From NCBI RefSeq assembly GCF_001975825.1, contig NZ_MTKN01000009.1, positions 1-64,000 on the forward strand: DNA of 64,000 nucleotides. The letters run 5' to 3'. Within the stretch, counting starts at the first letter, position 1; the number at the start of each line of letters is the position of its first letter. Under the pieces are notes generated by a model. That model was not told the origin of the DNA. It did not search any database and worked only from the letters and a program-made list of their open reading frames with translations. Below, piece after piece: positions 26,581 to 34,417 of the stretch. The stretch is from [Flexibacter] sp. ATCC 35208. GTDB taxonomy: Bacteria; Bacteroidota; Bacteroidia; Chitinophagales; Chitinophagaceae. The position numbers were made by a program, and so were the translations under genes.

Positions 26581-27618
26581 TTAAATTTTAAGACCTATTT
26601 CAGTCAGCCGCCGGCCACCCGACGCACCGAAAGTAACTTCTGTACTTTCGATGCGGTAGGTGCCATTACGGACAGGGAACTTCGTATCTGATATCGCAGC
26701 CTTACACCCGGGAAAAACATAGGGTTGCAGAAACGCCACCAGCTTACCTTCATAGCCATCGTATTTCAGTGTTTTCAACTTATTTTCTGCGGCTTTTTTC
26801 AGGGCATTCATATCTTCAAAATGAGAGATATGGATCGTGGTTTCAGCGCCGTTCTTATCACCAGCTTCGGCGGTGTAAGGTTTGTTCTTTTTATCAATGT
26901 AGATGGCTTTGACTAACACATGCGCATCACTGGCTTTCCTGAATTTGAGCTCATCATCCTTGATCACGGTATAACCGATCTGATAACCGGCATCGTCCTT
27001 CACTTCCTCGTAAGTCAGTGCATCACCGGCTTTGCGGCCACGGACGTATTTGCCTGCTTTCGGATTTTTGAGATGATCAAAACCGGCATACAATAATTTG
27101 CCTTCGAAATAGACGTTCAGGTACAGGTTCTTTTTCAACCAGTCGAGAATATCGGTGCCTGTCATACCTGAGAAATAAGCCTGGTTCAGGTTAAGATCGG
27201 GTATTTCATTACTCAGGAGGATATCAGTGCCAGCCGTAATTTTAGTGAGCAGCTTTTTCAGGGTGATGGCTTTGTTACTATCCAGTATACCTTTTTGTTG
27301 CAGTTGCCAGCTATAGCCTTCGCACTCTATTATACAGGGAGTGGCAGCATTGATCCTCCTGACGAATCCTTCAAATTCCAGATTAAGTACATCGTCATAA
27401 CCCAGCCAGATTTCAACTTTATTGCCTTCTGCAAACTGATCGGCTGAATTCACAACGGACTTTGTTGGCAGCTTACCGGTATATCGCAACACAGCAGAAG
27501 CAGGAATAGTAATAGTGGCAGTATCAACGAAGGAATGCAGGCTGCGTTTGACTTTGACTTCTTTTACGGAATAGAATGTGTAGCTGCCGATCTTGATTTC
27601 ACATTTCAGGATAAACAT
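26581..27618 (-). CDS. Baseplate hub protein, gp27/gpD-like
   Basis: 345 residues. The opening strands (EVKVKRSLHSFVDTATITIPASAVL), the EFEGFVRRINAATPCIIECEGYSWQL segment and the C-terminal PVRNGTYRIESTEVTFGASGGRRLTEIGLKI are typical of the tail hub (gp27, gpD, XkdQ), the trimer that connects tube and spike. Its start follows the DUF6046-like gene with no gap. Confidence 0.82.
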   Translation of the reverse strand: MFILKCEIKIGSYTFYSVKEVKVKRSLHSFVDTATITIPASAVLRYTGKLPTKSVVNSADQFAEGNKVEIWLGYDDVLNLEFEGFVRRINAATPCIIECEGYSWQLQQKGILDSNKAITLKKLLTKITAGTDILLSNEIPDLNLNQAYFSGMTGTDILDWLKKNLYLNVYFEGKLLYAGFDHLKNPKAGKYVRGRKAGDALTYEEVKDDAGYQIGYTVIKDDELKFRKASDAHVLVKAIYIDKKNKPYTAEAGDKNGAETTIHISHFEDMNALKKAAENKLKTLKYDGYEGKLVAFLQPYVFPGCKAAISDTKFPVRNGTYRIESTEVTFGASGGRRLTEIGLKI

Positions 27619-28149
27619 CTAAGCTTTGTTTAAGATGAATTTCAAATCGCTGATGAGGTTCATTTCATAAGCTTGTATATTTTTTGTACCTGGTGATGGA
27701 GGAAAAGAAAGATCGGTGATCACTACTTTTTCACCTTCGTCAAAGATGAGCGAGGTCAGTGCGCAGACAATGGGCAGTGCTTCGTTCCTGTTATACAGGT
27801 CCAACAGGTCGCTGATTTCACCATCAGGAAAAGCGTTGTCCTCGCGTAGAATAATGCCTTTGATGTTTATTTTATAATCCTCTTTGCTGATCATTTCCTT
27901 CACCGTACCGGACCGGTTTACCAGTGCTGTTTGTACAATGGTTTTCTGGTTGCTGATACTGATGACGGGGTTATATAGTTCAAGAGTACCTAGTTTTACA
28001 GCCATGAAATAGGCTTTGTTCCAGGTTTCTTTGCCATAGTAACTGGTGCCCCGTTTGTTCATATCAGGCTGTGTGAGCACATTAAGGGTTTCGGGGGTAT
28101 AGCCAAAGGTGCTGGTGAAAGTGCTGCTGATATCGATATTTAGTGCCAT
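27619..28149 (-). CDS. DUF6046-like tail protein
   Basis: 176 residues. Sequence such as VSISNQKTIVQTALVNRSGTVKEMISKEDYKINIKGIILRED matches the DUF6046 type found next to hubs in Bacteroidota tail clusters; a role like the hub-tube joiners (XkdP/gp53-like) is likely from position. It sits directly between tape measure and hub. No enzyme motif is visible. Confidence 0.7.
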   Translation of the reverse strand: MALNIDISSTFTSTFGYTPETLNVLTQPDMNKRGTSYYGKETWNKAYFMAVKLGTLELYNPVISISNQKTIVQTALVNRSGTVKEMISKEDYKINIKGIILREDNAFPDGEISDLLDLYNRNEALPIVCALTSLIFDEGEKVVITDLSFPPSPGTKNIQAYEMNLISDLKFILNKA

Positions 28150-28151
28150 AA

Positions 28152-30011
28152 TTAAGCTTGTTTTAAAATATTAAGCAGTGCATCTGTCACCTGTTGCTCC
28201 ATGTTGGTAATGCCTTCGCCCACAGTGTTGGTAGTAATGTTGATGGTTTCGAAGAGCTTTTGCAGGGTGATGTTTACAGTACGTGCGCCGCCGGTGGTGA
28301 TGCCAGACACTGTGTCTTTGGTATTGTCCATTGACATCTTTTTGCGGGTGGCATCAGGTTCAAATGAAACAACGGGGGCTTTGTCGGTTCCTTTGCCGGG
28401 AGGAAGGGGTGGTAACGAGGAGTAGGATGCACCAGTGCCACTGGCTGATCCGCCTCCGAAATTTCCCTGCCAGCTGCCGGAGCTACCATTGCCGGGGCCT
28501 GCATTTGCCTGATCTTTTTTCTTATTGACCTCAGCATTGAAAGTATCGGCGACCTTATCGCCTAGGCCCATGATGTCATTAACATCTTTTTTCATCGCTG
28601 CTGCGGTGCCGGAGAAGGTCAGCCCATCTATCGCCTGCTGGCCTGATTCCATGGCCTTGCCCCAGTCACCGGAGAAAACATACCACACTGTTTTTGCTAA
28701 GCCCCACAAACCGGAGAGCAGATCTTTGATAGGTTCAATGGTATAGTCCCATATAAACTGGCCAAAGGTTTTGAGCACTTCCCATGCAGCCATGATACCA
28801 CCTCTGAACCAGCCGAAAGTATTCCAGGCATAGATGATGATACCGATCAATGCACCGACAGCCACGAAGATCGCTCCTATCCCACTGGCCATCATAGCAG
28901 GTCCTAATAATTCAGCAGCGAGTGTCCATGCTTTGTAGCCGAGGACCACGCCAGCGACTACAGTGGTGAGGAAGCCTACCAGTTCTGAGTTTTCAGCGAT
29001 CCATCCGGCTGCGGCACTTAACCAGCCGACGAGCGGTATCAGTGTGTTGTCAATAAAGTTGCTGACGGTAGGCATGAGGGCATTGCCGATCGTACCTCCT
29101 GCTTCGCTCATTTTTTCCTGCAGGTAATGCCATTTTCCGGTAGCCGTTTCGCTCTGTTCTTTCATCACGCCGAAGAACTCTCCACCTTTGGACGTAGCGG
29201 CCTGTAAAGCGGCTACAACGCTTTCTGTAGAGACTCCTCCTGCTGCCATGGAAGCCTTTAGTTCTTCAATGGATTGGCTACCGTTTGCAGCCATCAGCTC
29301 AAGTGGTTTGAAACCTGCTTCGTTCATGGCTTTCAGGGAATCTTCGGTCAGATGACCTACCTGTTGCATATCCCCAAAGGCTTTGGTAAGGGAGTCCATT
29401 TTTGCCTGGTTACTGCCGCTTACATCACCCAGCATATTCATGGCAGGCATCAGCTTTTCGGCAGCGACACCACTTTCAAGCAGGGTCTTTGCATTTTCCT
29501 GTAGCTTGTCATTGTCGAAGAAAGAGGTGGCTGCCATCTGGTGGATATCTTTCAGGATGTTGGCGGCGGCGGTGGAGGAACCTGTGAGCCGTTGAAAACC
29601 GAGTTGTGCCTTTTCCGCTGCCATGCCCATTTCGAGCAGGTCTGGCGAGGCTTTGATCATTTTGTCAAGACCAGCATCCGTTTTCTTTGTGATGTTCTCT
29701 TTCCATCCTTTTTTATTGAGAAAGTCGCTTCGATCCTGTATATCCTTTTTATCTTCTTCCCACTTGAGTTTTATTTTGTCAAGCCGGGCGATGGTGAAAG
29801 GACTTGTTGTTTTCTTTTTCAGGTCTTCGATCCGCTTAAACCTGTCTTCAATATCACCTAATGAGGCGCCAAGCTTTTTGTTGGATGCTACGAATATATT
29901 GTTGTCATCGATCGTATTCTTCATCCAGGTACCGATCTTACCGAAAGCAGCATCTGCTGCTTTCAGTAAGTCTTTATAGGTATCGGTTGTAATAGTAGTC
30001 AGGTCTGCCAT
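28152..30011 (-). CDS. Tail tape measure protein
   Basis: 619 residues. A helical N-terminus (about 1-140), a conserved tape-measure domain (AAEKAQLGFQRLTGSSTAAANILKDIHQMA and GDVSGSNQAKMDSLTKAFGDMQQVGHLTEDSLKAMNEAGFKPLEL, about 130-300), hydrophobic segments at about 335-410 and a Gly/Ser-rich C-terminal part. The protein sets tube length and is ejected through the tube. By the roughly 1.5 angstrom per residue rule the tail would be at most about 90 nm. It follows the tail chaperone gene, as is normal. Confidence 0.88.
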   Translation of the reverse strand: MADLTTITTDTYKDLLKAADAAFGKIGTWMKNTIDDNNIFVASNKKLGASLGDIEDRFKRIEDLKKKTTSPFTIARLDKIKLKWEEDKKDIQDRSDFLNKKGWKENITKKTDAGLDKMIKASPDLLEMGMAAEKAQLGFQRLTGSSTAAANILKDIHQMAATSFFDNDKLQENAKTLLESGVAAEKLMPAMNMLGDVSGSNQAKMDSLTKAFGDMQQVGHLTEDSLKAMNEAGFKPLELMAANGSQSIEELKASMAAGGVSTESVVAALQAATSKGGEFFGVMKEQSETATGKWHYLQEKMSEAGGTIGNALMPTVSNFIDNTLIPLVGWLSAAAGWIAENSELVGFLTTVVAGVVLGYKAWTLAAELLGPAMMASGIGAIFVAVGALIGIIIYAWNTFGWFRGGIMAAWEVLKTFGQFIWDYTIEPIKDLLSGLWGLAKTVWYVFSGDWGKAMESGQQAIDGLTFSGTAAAMKKDVNDIMGLGDKVADTFNAEVNKKKDQANAGPGNGSSGSWQGNFGGGSASGTGASYSSLPPLPPGKGTDKAPVVSFEPDATRKKMSMDNTKDTVSGITTGGARTVNITLQKLFETINITTNTVGEGITNMEQQVTDALLNILKQA

Positions 30012-30032
30012 TGTTTATTATTTTACACCATG

Positions 30033-30238
30033 CTATCGGGACAGCAACGACAATCCTTTCAATTCCCGTTGCCGGATATCATGCAGTTGTGCAAATTTCT
30101 CTGCCCATTGGGCGTCGGATAATTGCGAGGTGTCAACCTGGGGCAGATAATATTCGAACAGCGTTTGAATATAACCAAAAGGGTTGCTATCAAAATCGCC
30201 GGACGCCTCGCTTAGAGCTTTTCCACTTCTACTTTTTT
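30033..30238 (-). CDS. Tail chaperone -1 frameshift extension (gpGT/E'-like)
   Basis: In the -1 frame relative to the tail chaperone an open frame runs from 30251 to a TAG at 30033-30035, about 65 codons, with protein-like content (DFDSNPFGYIQTLFEYYL, then DAQWAEKFAQLHDIRQREL) and no start codon of its own. Inside the overlap the chaperone reads GCG AAA AAA GTA; the A6 run at 30233-30238 is the only good slip point between the upstream -1-frame stop and the 0-frame stop at 30212. Tail chaperones in lambda, P2 and many dsDNA phages make exactly this short/long product pair before the tape measure gene. The slip sequence here is not the classical X XXY YYZ heptamer, so the efficiency is uncertain. 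Confidence 0.68.
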
Positions 30239-30523
30239 CGCTTCCAGCAGTTTATCCAGCTGCCCGCCCAGACCGTAGAGATAGGATTTATCTTCTACGA
30301 TCTCCTCATCGCCACCCAGCCAGGTAGCTTTGAGAATAGTTTCGTGGTACGCCAGCGGATCGCCGGAGATGAGTGTCATGGCATAGCTGACTTCATCCCT
30401 GTTGGGTTTTCTGCAATAGCCTACTTTACCGTCGGCAGCTGTGAGTTTGAATACATCTTTGTGTTTTTTCTTCCATGCATCGATGTGTTCCTGGCTAACG
30501 GCAAGCGATTTTTCTACTGTCAT
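30212..30523 (-). CDS. Tail assembly chaperone (gpG/E-like)
   Basis: 103 residues, acidic and helical (SQEHIDAWKKKHKDVFKLTAADGKVGYCRKPNRDEVSYAMTLI). It lies between tube and tape-measure genes, where the tape-measure chaperone is always found. Its end overlaps a -1 open frame that continues toward the tape-measure start, so a longer product by ribosomal frameshifting is likely. Not expected in the finished particle. Confidence 0.72.
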   Translation of the reverse strand: MTVEKSLAVSQEHIDAWKKKHKDVFKLTAADGKVGYCRKPNRDEVSYAMTLISGDPLAYHETILKATWLGGDEEIVEDKSYLYGLGGQLDKLLEAKKVEVEKL

Positions 30524-30559
30524 GATATAGGTTTAAATAATTGTGGTGAGTTTAAAAAA

Positions 30560-30982
30560 TTAAGCGTTTTGTTTCAGGCCCATAAAGATGATGGGTAGTG
30601 TGAGCTCCATGAATTTGGCGCCCTGTTCCCAGCCTTTTTCAAATTCTTTGAACTGGAAGCCCTGAATGATATCAGTGCGGGGTACGGAGGTCGTGTCTTT
30701 TACATAGGTCACTACGATCTCGGCGCTGAGGTCGAGGATGTCTCTGCCGCCTGCATTCTTCACAGCATCGGCGAGGATATCGTATTCAAATTTCAGCAGT
30801 TTGATTTCACCTTCATAGATACGTTTACCACGCTGGATGCCGATAGGTTCATCGCCGGCGCCATGCAGGTGTTCTTTCTCCTGGGATAATTTGTATTTAA
30901 TACCCCGTATACCGGTCAGTTCTTTACCGAGCAATACTACTTTCATGTTTGCCCAGGTCACTTCTTTGGTGTCAAAAATCAT
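30560..30982 (-). CDS. Tail tube protein
   Basis: 140 residues. MIFDTKEVTWANMKVVLLGKELTGIRGIKYKLSQEKEHLHGAGDEPIGIQRGKRIYEGEIKLLK has the XkdM/gpFII-like pattern: strand, a loop with GAGDEPIGIQRGK, and the domain-end TDIIQGFQFKEFEKGWEQGAKFMELTLPIIFMGL. The product forms the inner tube under the sheath. It follows the sheath gene by 34 bases. Confidence 0.82.
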   Translation of the reverse strand: MIFDTKEVTWANMKVVLLGKELTGIRGIKYKLSQEKEHLHGAGDEPIGIQRGKRIYEGEIKLLKFEYDILADAVKNAGGRDILDLSAEIVVTYVKDTTSVPRTDIIQGFQFKEFEKGWEQGAKFMELTLPIIFMGLKQNA

Positions 30983-31016
30983 GTTGTTGTCTTTTAAATG
31001 TTGGGGTTAACAGCCA

Positions 31017-32186
31017 TTACTGGTTCAGTGCAGGATTGGTGAAGCCCAGTAATATTTCGATGGTTTTGGTGTAGCCTACAGGTACGATAGCGGCTTTCAC
31101 TGTGATTTTACCGGTGCTCAGTACATTCTGATTTGCATCAACGTAAGCGCTGAAGGAGCTGATTTCGTCAGCCATAGAGGTGTTGACAGCGGTTTCAATC
31201 CTGCTTTGCAGGTACTTGATAACAGGCACGCTGAGTTTACCATCGGCGTCGATGGCCACTTCGTCATTCAGTTCTTCTACATAGGTCTGATAACACAATG
31301 TGATAGCCTTGTCTACAACACGACCGGATGCGAGCTGACTGTAATCGTCGGTGGTCGGGGCACACATAGGATCGTCGTTGATGTAATAACCGGAGCGACC
31401 TACGAATGTGCGGAAAAAGATGTAACCTTTGTCATGCAACGCATCAACGCCAGTGATGTCTTCAATCTTTTTACCGGCGATATAAGCGCCTGTAATTGGT
31501 AATGCACCATCTTTGACACGACCCAGGTTACGCTGTACCGGCACAGCTGCTGCACGACCCAGTACAAGGCCCACAGAAGCGCCATTGGTACGTGCACTAC
31601 CGATTACGATACCGACGCGGTTATCAGAGAAGGTACGCAGATTTTTCAGGGTCTCAGGATGTTCGATGTCTGCATTGACACCTTCCAGTAAGATCCGTAC
31701 AGGCTTGAATTGTGCTGCATAAGTTTCTGCAAGCTGCTGTGCTTTGGGCACCGCATCAATCGTACCAGCGTCTAATCCATCTTTCATGAGTGGCAGGTAA
31801 ATGTCGGAAGGAGTGAAACATACACCCAGCAGTCTGATACGTCCCTGTGCAGCATTCAGCAGCTTCACAGCTCCTTCCGCATTGGTTGGATCTACAATCG
31901 TTGCCTGGTTTACACCGTCGCCAACAAGCATGATGTACAACTCTGCACCTTCACCAGCCAGGTCATAAAATTCCTTGATGCGGGCGTATGCATCAAAGTT
32001 TAAACTGGTGTCTTTGATACCCAGGTTTTCGGCATCGCTCAGGCTATAGATCACCTTGGGTTGATTCAACGAAATCAATCCGTTTTCTAAACCCGTCAGA
32101 ATTAAACCTGCAACCCCATCATCAGTCACAACGGTTCTGCCAAGATTGCCGTTGCCTAATGTAATTGCTACTTTTGGTAATCCCAT
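31017..32186 (-). CDS. Contractile tail sheath protein (DUF2586-like)
   Basis: 389 residues. It begins MGLPKVAITLGNGNLGR and carries GAELYIMLVGDGVNQ, FSDNRVGIVIGSARTNGASVGLVLGRAAAVPVQRNLGRVKDGALP and KGYIFFRTFVGRSGYYINDDPMCAP, as in DUF2586-type sheaths. The sheath is the contracting layer. Its presence separates this cluster from siphovirus-type tails. It is shorter than myovirus sheaths, consistent with a compact particle. Confidence 0.85.
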   Translation of the reverse strand: MGLPKVAITLGNGNLGRTVVTDDGVAGLILTGLENGLISLNQPKVIYSLSDAENLGIKDTSLNFDAYARIKEFYDLAGEGAELYIMLVGDGVNQATIVDPTNAEGAVKLLNAAQGRIRLLGVCFTPSDIYLPLMKDGLDAGTIDAVPKAQQLAETYAAQFKPVRILLEGVNADIEHPETLKNLRTFSDNRVGIVIGSARTNGASVGLVLGRAAAVPVQRNLGRVKDGALPITGAYIAGKKIEDITGVDALHDKGYIFFRTFVGRSGYYINDDPMCAPTTDDYSQLASGRVVDKAITLCYQTYVEELNDEVAIDADGKLSVPVIKYLQSRIETAVNTSMADEISSFSAYVDANQNVLSTGKITVKAAIVPVGYTKTIEILLGFTNPALNQ

Positions 32187-32225
32187 TTTTTACTTTTTTA
32201 GGTCCATTTAAATTGTGAAAAAACA

Positions 32226-32657
32226 TTACTTACTATTGCTGTAGCTCGCCTGGCTAAACAGATCATAAATATTCTGCTTCTTTGTATTGCCATCCAGCTC
32301 ACGCAAAATGATACTCTGCAATTTTTGTAACACAGCATCCTGCAGATCGGGAGATACTGTTGATAATGCGCGGACAAAACAAGCTATTTTGCCTTCCAGT
32401 GAGGTTTCCTCTTTGCAGGTTACGAGAATGCTAAGGGTATCGATACCTGTTTCGAGTGCTGCCAGTACTTTGTTTTTAAGGATAGTATCTGCATCGCCGG
32501 GGATGATCGCTTCCAGGAGATCTACCACGGGGCTTTCCAGGGCAGCTTTAATAATCCTGGTAACACGCAGCGCTTCTTCAGCATGTGCTGCAATAAAAGC
32601 GTCGAATTGTTGTAATGCGTGTTTGATCTTTGTTCCTGTTTTTTTACAGAATGCCAT
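32226..32657 (-). CDS. Tail-cluster hypothetical protein
   Basis: 143 residues, helical, no signal peptide, no membrane helix, with two Cys-containing segments (LVTCKEETSLEGKIACFVRAL). It lies between a holin-like gene and the sheath gene on the same strand, so it is co-transcribed with the particle genes. I do not recognise a domain; a role in lysis, assembly or as a cargo is possible only by position. Confidence 0.55.
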   Translation of the reverse strand: MAFCKKTGTKIKHALQQFDAFIAAHAEEALRVTRIIKAALESPVVDLLEAIIPGDADTILKNKVLAALETGIDTLSILVTCKEETSLEGKIACFVRALSTVSPDLQDAVLQKLQSIILRELDGNTKKQNIYDLFSQASYSNSK

Positions 32658-32742
32658 AGGTATATATTATTTAATTGGTGTACTTTTTTAGAAAGCCCCC
32701 TCTTGACAGAGGGCGCTTTTGTTTTTAAATAGGGGGACAATA

Positions 32743-32985
32743 CTAACGTCTCTCCAGTACGCTTTCCAGGCGCTCCATGACCTTTGTATTATTTTCTATC
32801 ACTCCCTGCATTTTGTCACGGTCATCGTTGAGATATTGGGTGAGACGATCTTCCAGTTTGATCTGGCGTTTCCACAATAACCATGCAATGCCGATGAGAA
32901 CGATTACAGAGAAGGCCTGGTCTCCAAGCCGCTGGTAGAGAGCGTTTCCGGGGCTAACATCAATGACTTCATTTAATAGTAACAT
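32743..32985 (-). CDS. Holin-like small membrane protein
   Basis: 80 residues: one membrane helix (AFSVIVLIGIAWLLW, about 24-38) followed by a charged amphipathic helix (KRQIKLEDRLTQYLNDDRDKMQGVIENNTKVMERLESVLERR) of coiled-coil type. This is the form of XhlA/BhlA-like phage holins. It is the first gene of the minus-strand tail operon. No endolysin gene is recognisable in the window, so release would need an enzyme from elsewhere. Confidence 0.6.
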   Translation of the reverse strand: MLLLNEVIDVSPGNALYQRLGDQAFSVIVLIGIAWLLWKRQIKLEDRLTQYLNDDRDKMQGVIENNTKVMERLESVLERR

Positions 32986-33222
32986 CTGAGGGTTAACAAT
33001 TTAGGTTTTAAAAGGATCGATGCTTTTTCGTGTGTGTTGCAAGCGATAACAATACAAAGGAACAGCTTTTTCGTACGGTGAAAAAATCGCGAAACAATGC
33101 TTATACTTTTATTGTGCATTTAGATTTCAGTGTCTGTATAATCATTGATGCGATGAATTTTTAAGATGCAGATTAGATCGATATTTACAGTGTTGTTAAC
33201 TCTTAAAAAATATAAAAAAGAA

Positions 33223-33711
33223 ATGAACAGTTTATTTGCGCAACTTTTTACATCTCTGCAAACCCACATCGCTACAGCAGTTCCGGAGATACAAGGTATT
33301 TTACCAGAGATGGGGCAAACAGAAATTTATAGCAGTGTACCTGCTATATGGCCATGTGTATTTATTGACTTCAACAGTGTCACTTTTACAGAAATACTCA
33401 ATCAGGGACAACGGGCAAATGGTGAGCTCCAATTGAGGTTAGTATATTATGTACTCGCTGATGATGGGGTTACTTTTTTAGACACGACGACCGTGATGGG
33501 TTATTATGAAGTAGAAAGAAAATTGCACGAAGCATTGCAGGGATGGAGTAGTGATGGCATCAATCCGCTGAGTAGAATTAAAGTAAATACGGAGGTAAGA
33601 TCGGATGCATTCAGGGCAAGGGTACTGACGTATAGTCTGGATTTTGAGGAGTATTTGCCTGTGAGTACGGTTCCAGGTTCAAAACCACAACTGGCAATTA
33701 ATGTACTTTGA
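33223..33711 (+). CDS. Tail terminator/completion-like protein
   Basis: 162 residues from ATG at 33223 (MNSLFAQLFTSLQTHI; an upstream ATG at 33166 gives an unlikely leader). Strand-rich body with AIWPCVFIDFNSVTFTEI, GELQLRLVYYVLAD and ARVLTYSLDFEEYLP, similar in layout to gpU/gp37-like tail completion proteins that cap the tube. Unlike the other particle genes it is on the plus strand, divergent from the holin-like gene across 237 bases, so it has its own promoter. The function is by analogy. Confidence 0.6.
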   Translation: MNSLFAQLFTSLQTHIATAVPEIQGILPEMGQTEIYSSVPAIWPCVFIDFNSVTFTEILNQGQRANGELQLRLVYYVLADDGVTFLDTTTVMGYYEVERKLHEALQGWSSDGINPLSRIKVNTEVRSDAFRARVLTYSLDFEEYLPVSTVPGSKPQLAINVL

Positions 33712-33822
33712 GTGTCAGCAACAATATACATGTATCTCAAATGAAAAAGAGGTTATAAATAAATACAACCGCTGAGAATCGCATAAATGGAGACCTGGTT
33801 GCATCAGGTATCCGAATTAAAA

Positions 33823-33892
33823 GAGCGTGTATCAATTAAGGTACACGCTCAATAAAAAAAGCCTGTATCAATTAAGATACAGGCTTTTTTTT
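33823..33892. terminator. Two adjacent hairpins, second a bidirectional terminator
   Basis: Hairpin one: GAGCGTGTA (33823-33831) with TACACGCTC (33842-33850). Hairpin two: GCCTGTATC (33861-33869) with GATACAGGC (33876-33884), flanked by A7 and T9 runs, so it ends transcripts from both sides. Both contain the same core, TGTATCAATTAAG. They lie between the plus-strand tail gene and the minus-strand 103-residue gene. Confidence 0.8.
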
Positions 33893-33915
33893 TTCAGGGT
33901 TAACAATCGTTGACA

Positions 33916-34227
33916 TTACCACGTCAACCATGGATAGAGCAGCCGTAGTTGCCTGAGGTCGGGTTGTTCTTTTTTCATAATGGTTTCCAGTCGGTCACTG
34001 TTACATTGCATCCGGTAAATAATATTACTGTTCTTGATGTAGAACTCTTTGGATAACTCCTGTACAGCGGCATCATACCGTTTATGCTGCAGTTTGATGT
34101 AATAATAATACCGGTGCAGCAGGCATTCGTCTCTCAGGGCGATCATATCGGCAGAGCGGCCTTTACGCACTGTTTTGGAGACAGGATTTTCTATGAAATG
34201 ATTGAAAAGGGTGTTTTGTCCTCGCAT
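33916..34227 (-). CDS. Small basic protein, possible DNA-binding
   Basis: 103 residues, basic and helical, with ECLLHRYYYYIKLQHKRYDAAVQELSKEFYIKNSNIIYRMQCN, a helix-turn-helix-like layout (HKRYDAAVQELSKEFYIKNSNIIYRM). Short proteins with an RYYYY...RYD..L..EF.I core are common in Bacteroidota, from memory; I cannot name a family. The gene precedes the tail cluster on the same strand but is separated from it by a terminator. Its upstream region holds two facing DnaA boxes. Confidence 0.55.
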   Translation of the reverse strand: MRGQNTLFNHFIENPVSKTVRKGRSADMIALRDECLLHRYYYYIKLQHKRYDAAVQELSKEFYIKNSNIIYRMQCNSDRLETIMKKEQPDLRQLRLLYPWLTW

Positions 34228-34351
34228 ACGTTTAATTTCTTTGTTTGTGATTGATTAACCGCCGTGCTGCATGGATGCCGGTAAATGGTTATTTTGTTCT
34301 TCAGTATCAAAGTTAGCAGGTCACTTACTATACTTTCTGCGTAGTGAGGGG

Positions 34352-34375
34352 TATGTGGATAAAGTTATCCACATA
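34352..34375. promoter_or_regulatory. Two facing consensus DnaA boxes
   Basis: TATGTGGATAA (34352-34362) and TTATCCACATA (34365-34375) form a perfect 11-bp palindrome around AG. Each arm holds TTATCCACA, the E. coli consensus DnaA box, in opposite orientations. It lies 125 bases upstream of the 103-residue gene and 43 bases past the stop of the PorP/SprF-like gene (minus strand). There is no replication gene nearby, so a regulatory or DnaA-titration role is more likely than an origin. Confidence 0.5.
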
Positions 34376-34417
34376 TTTTCAGGGTTAAATATGCATTGAA
34401 AAACAATCAGTTGTATA

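Noticed and set aside
30011..30598. Plus-strand open frame of 195 codons opposite the tail chaperone
   Set aside because: It lies antisense to the chaperone, the -1 frameshift product and the end of the tube gene, has no domain, and a Cys/His/Phe-rich composition typical of shadow frames.
20206..33711. Reading the contractile cluster as an eCIS (PVC/MAC/Afp type)
   Set aside because: No AAA ATPase, no DUF4255 and no eCIS-type cargo is encoded here, while a phage-style tape measure and tail chaperone are present. The layout is that of a P2/Mu-type tail.
20206..33711. Complete or decayed prophage
   Set aside because: No integrase, portal, capsid, terminase or head-joining gene is present, and no attachment-site repeats are seen at the edges. 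The tail genes are intact, which does not look like decay.
34352..34375. Replication origin at the facing DnaA boxes
   Set aside because: Only two boxes, no dnaA, dnaN or partition genes, and no clear AT-rich unwinding region with further boxes nearby.
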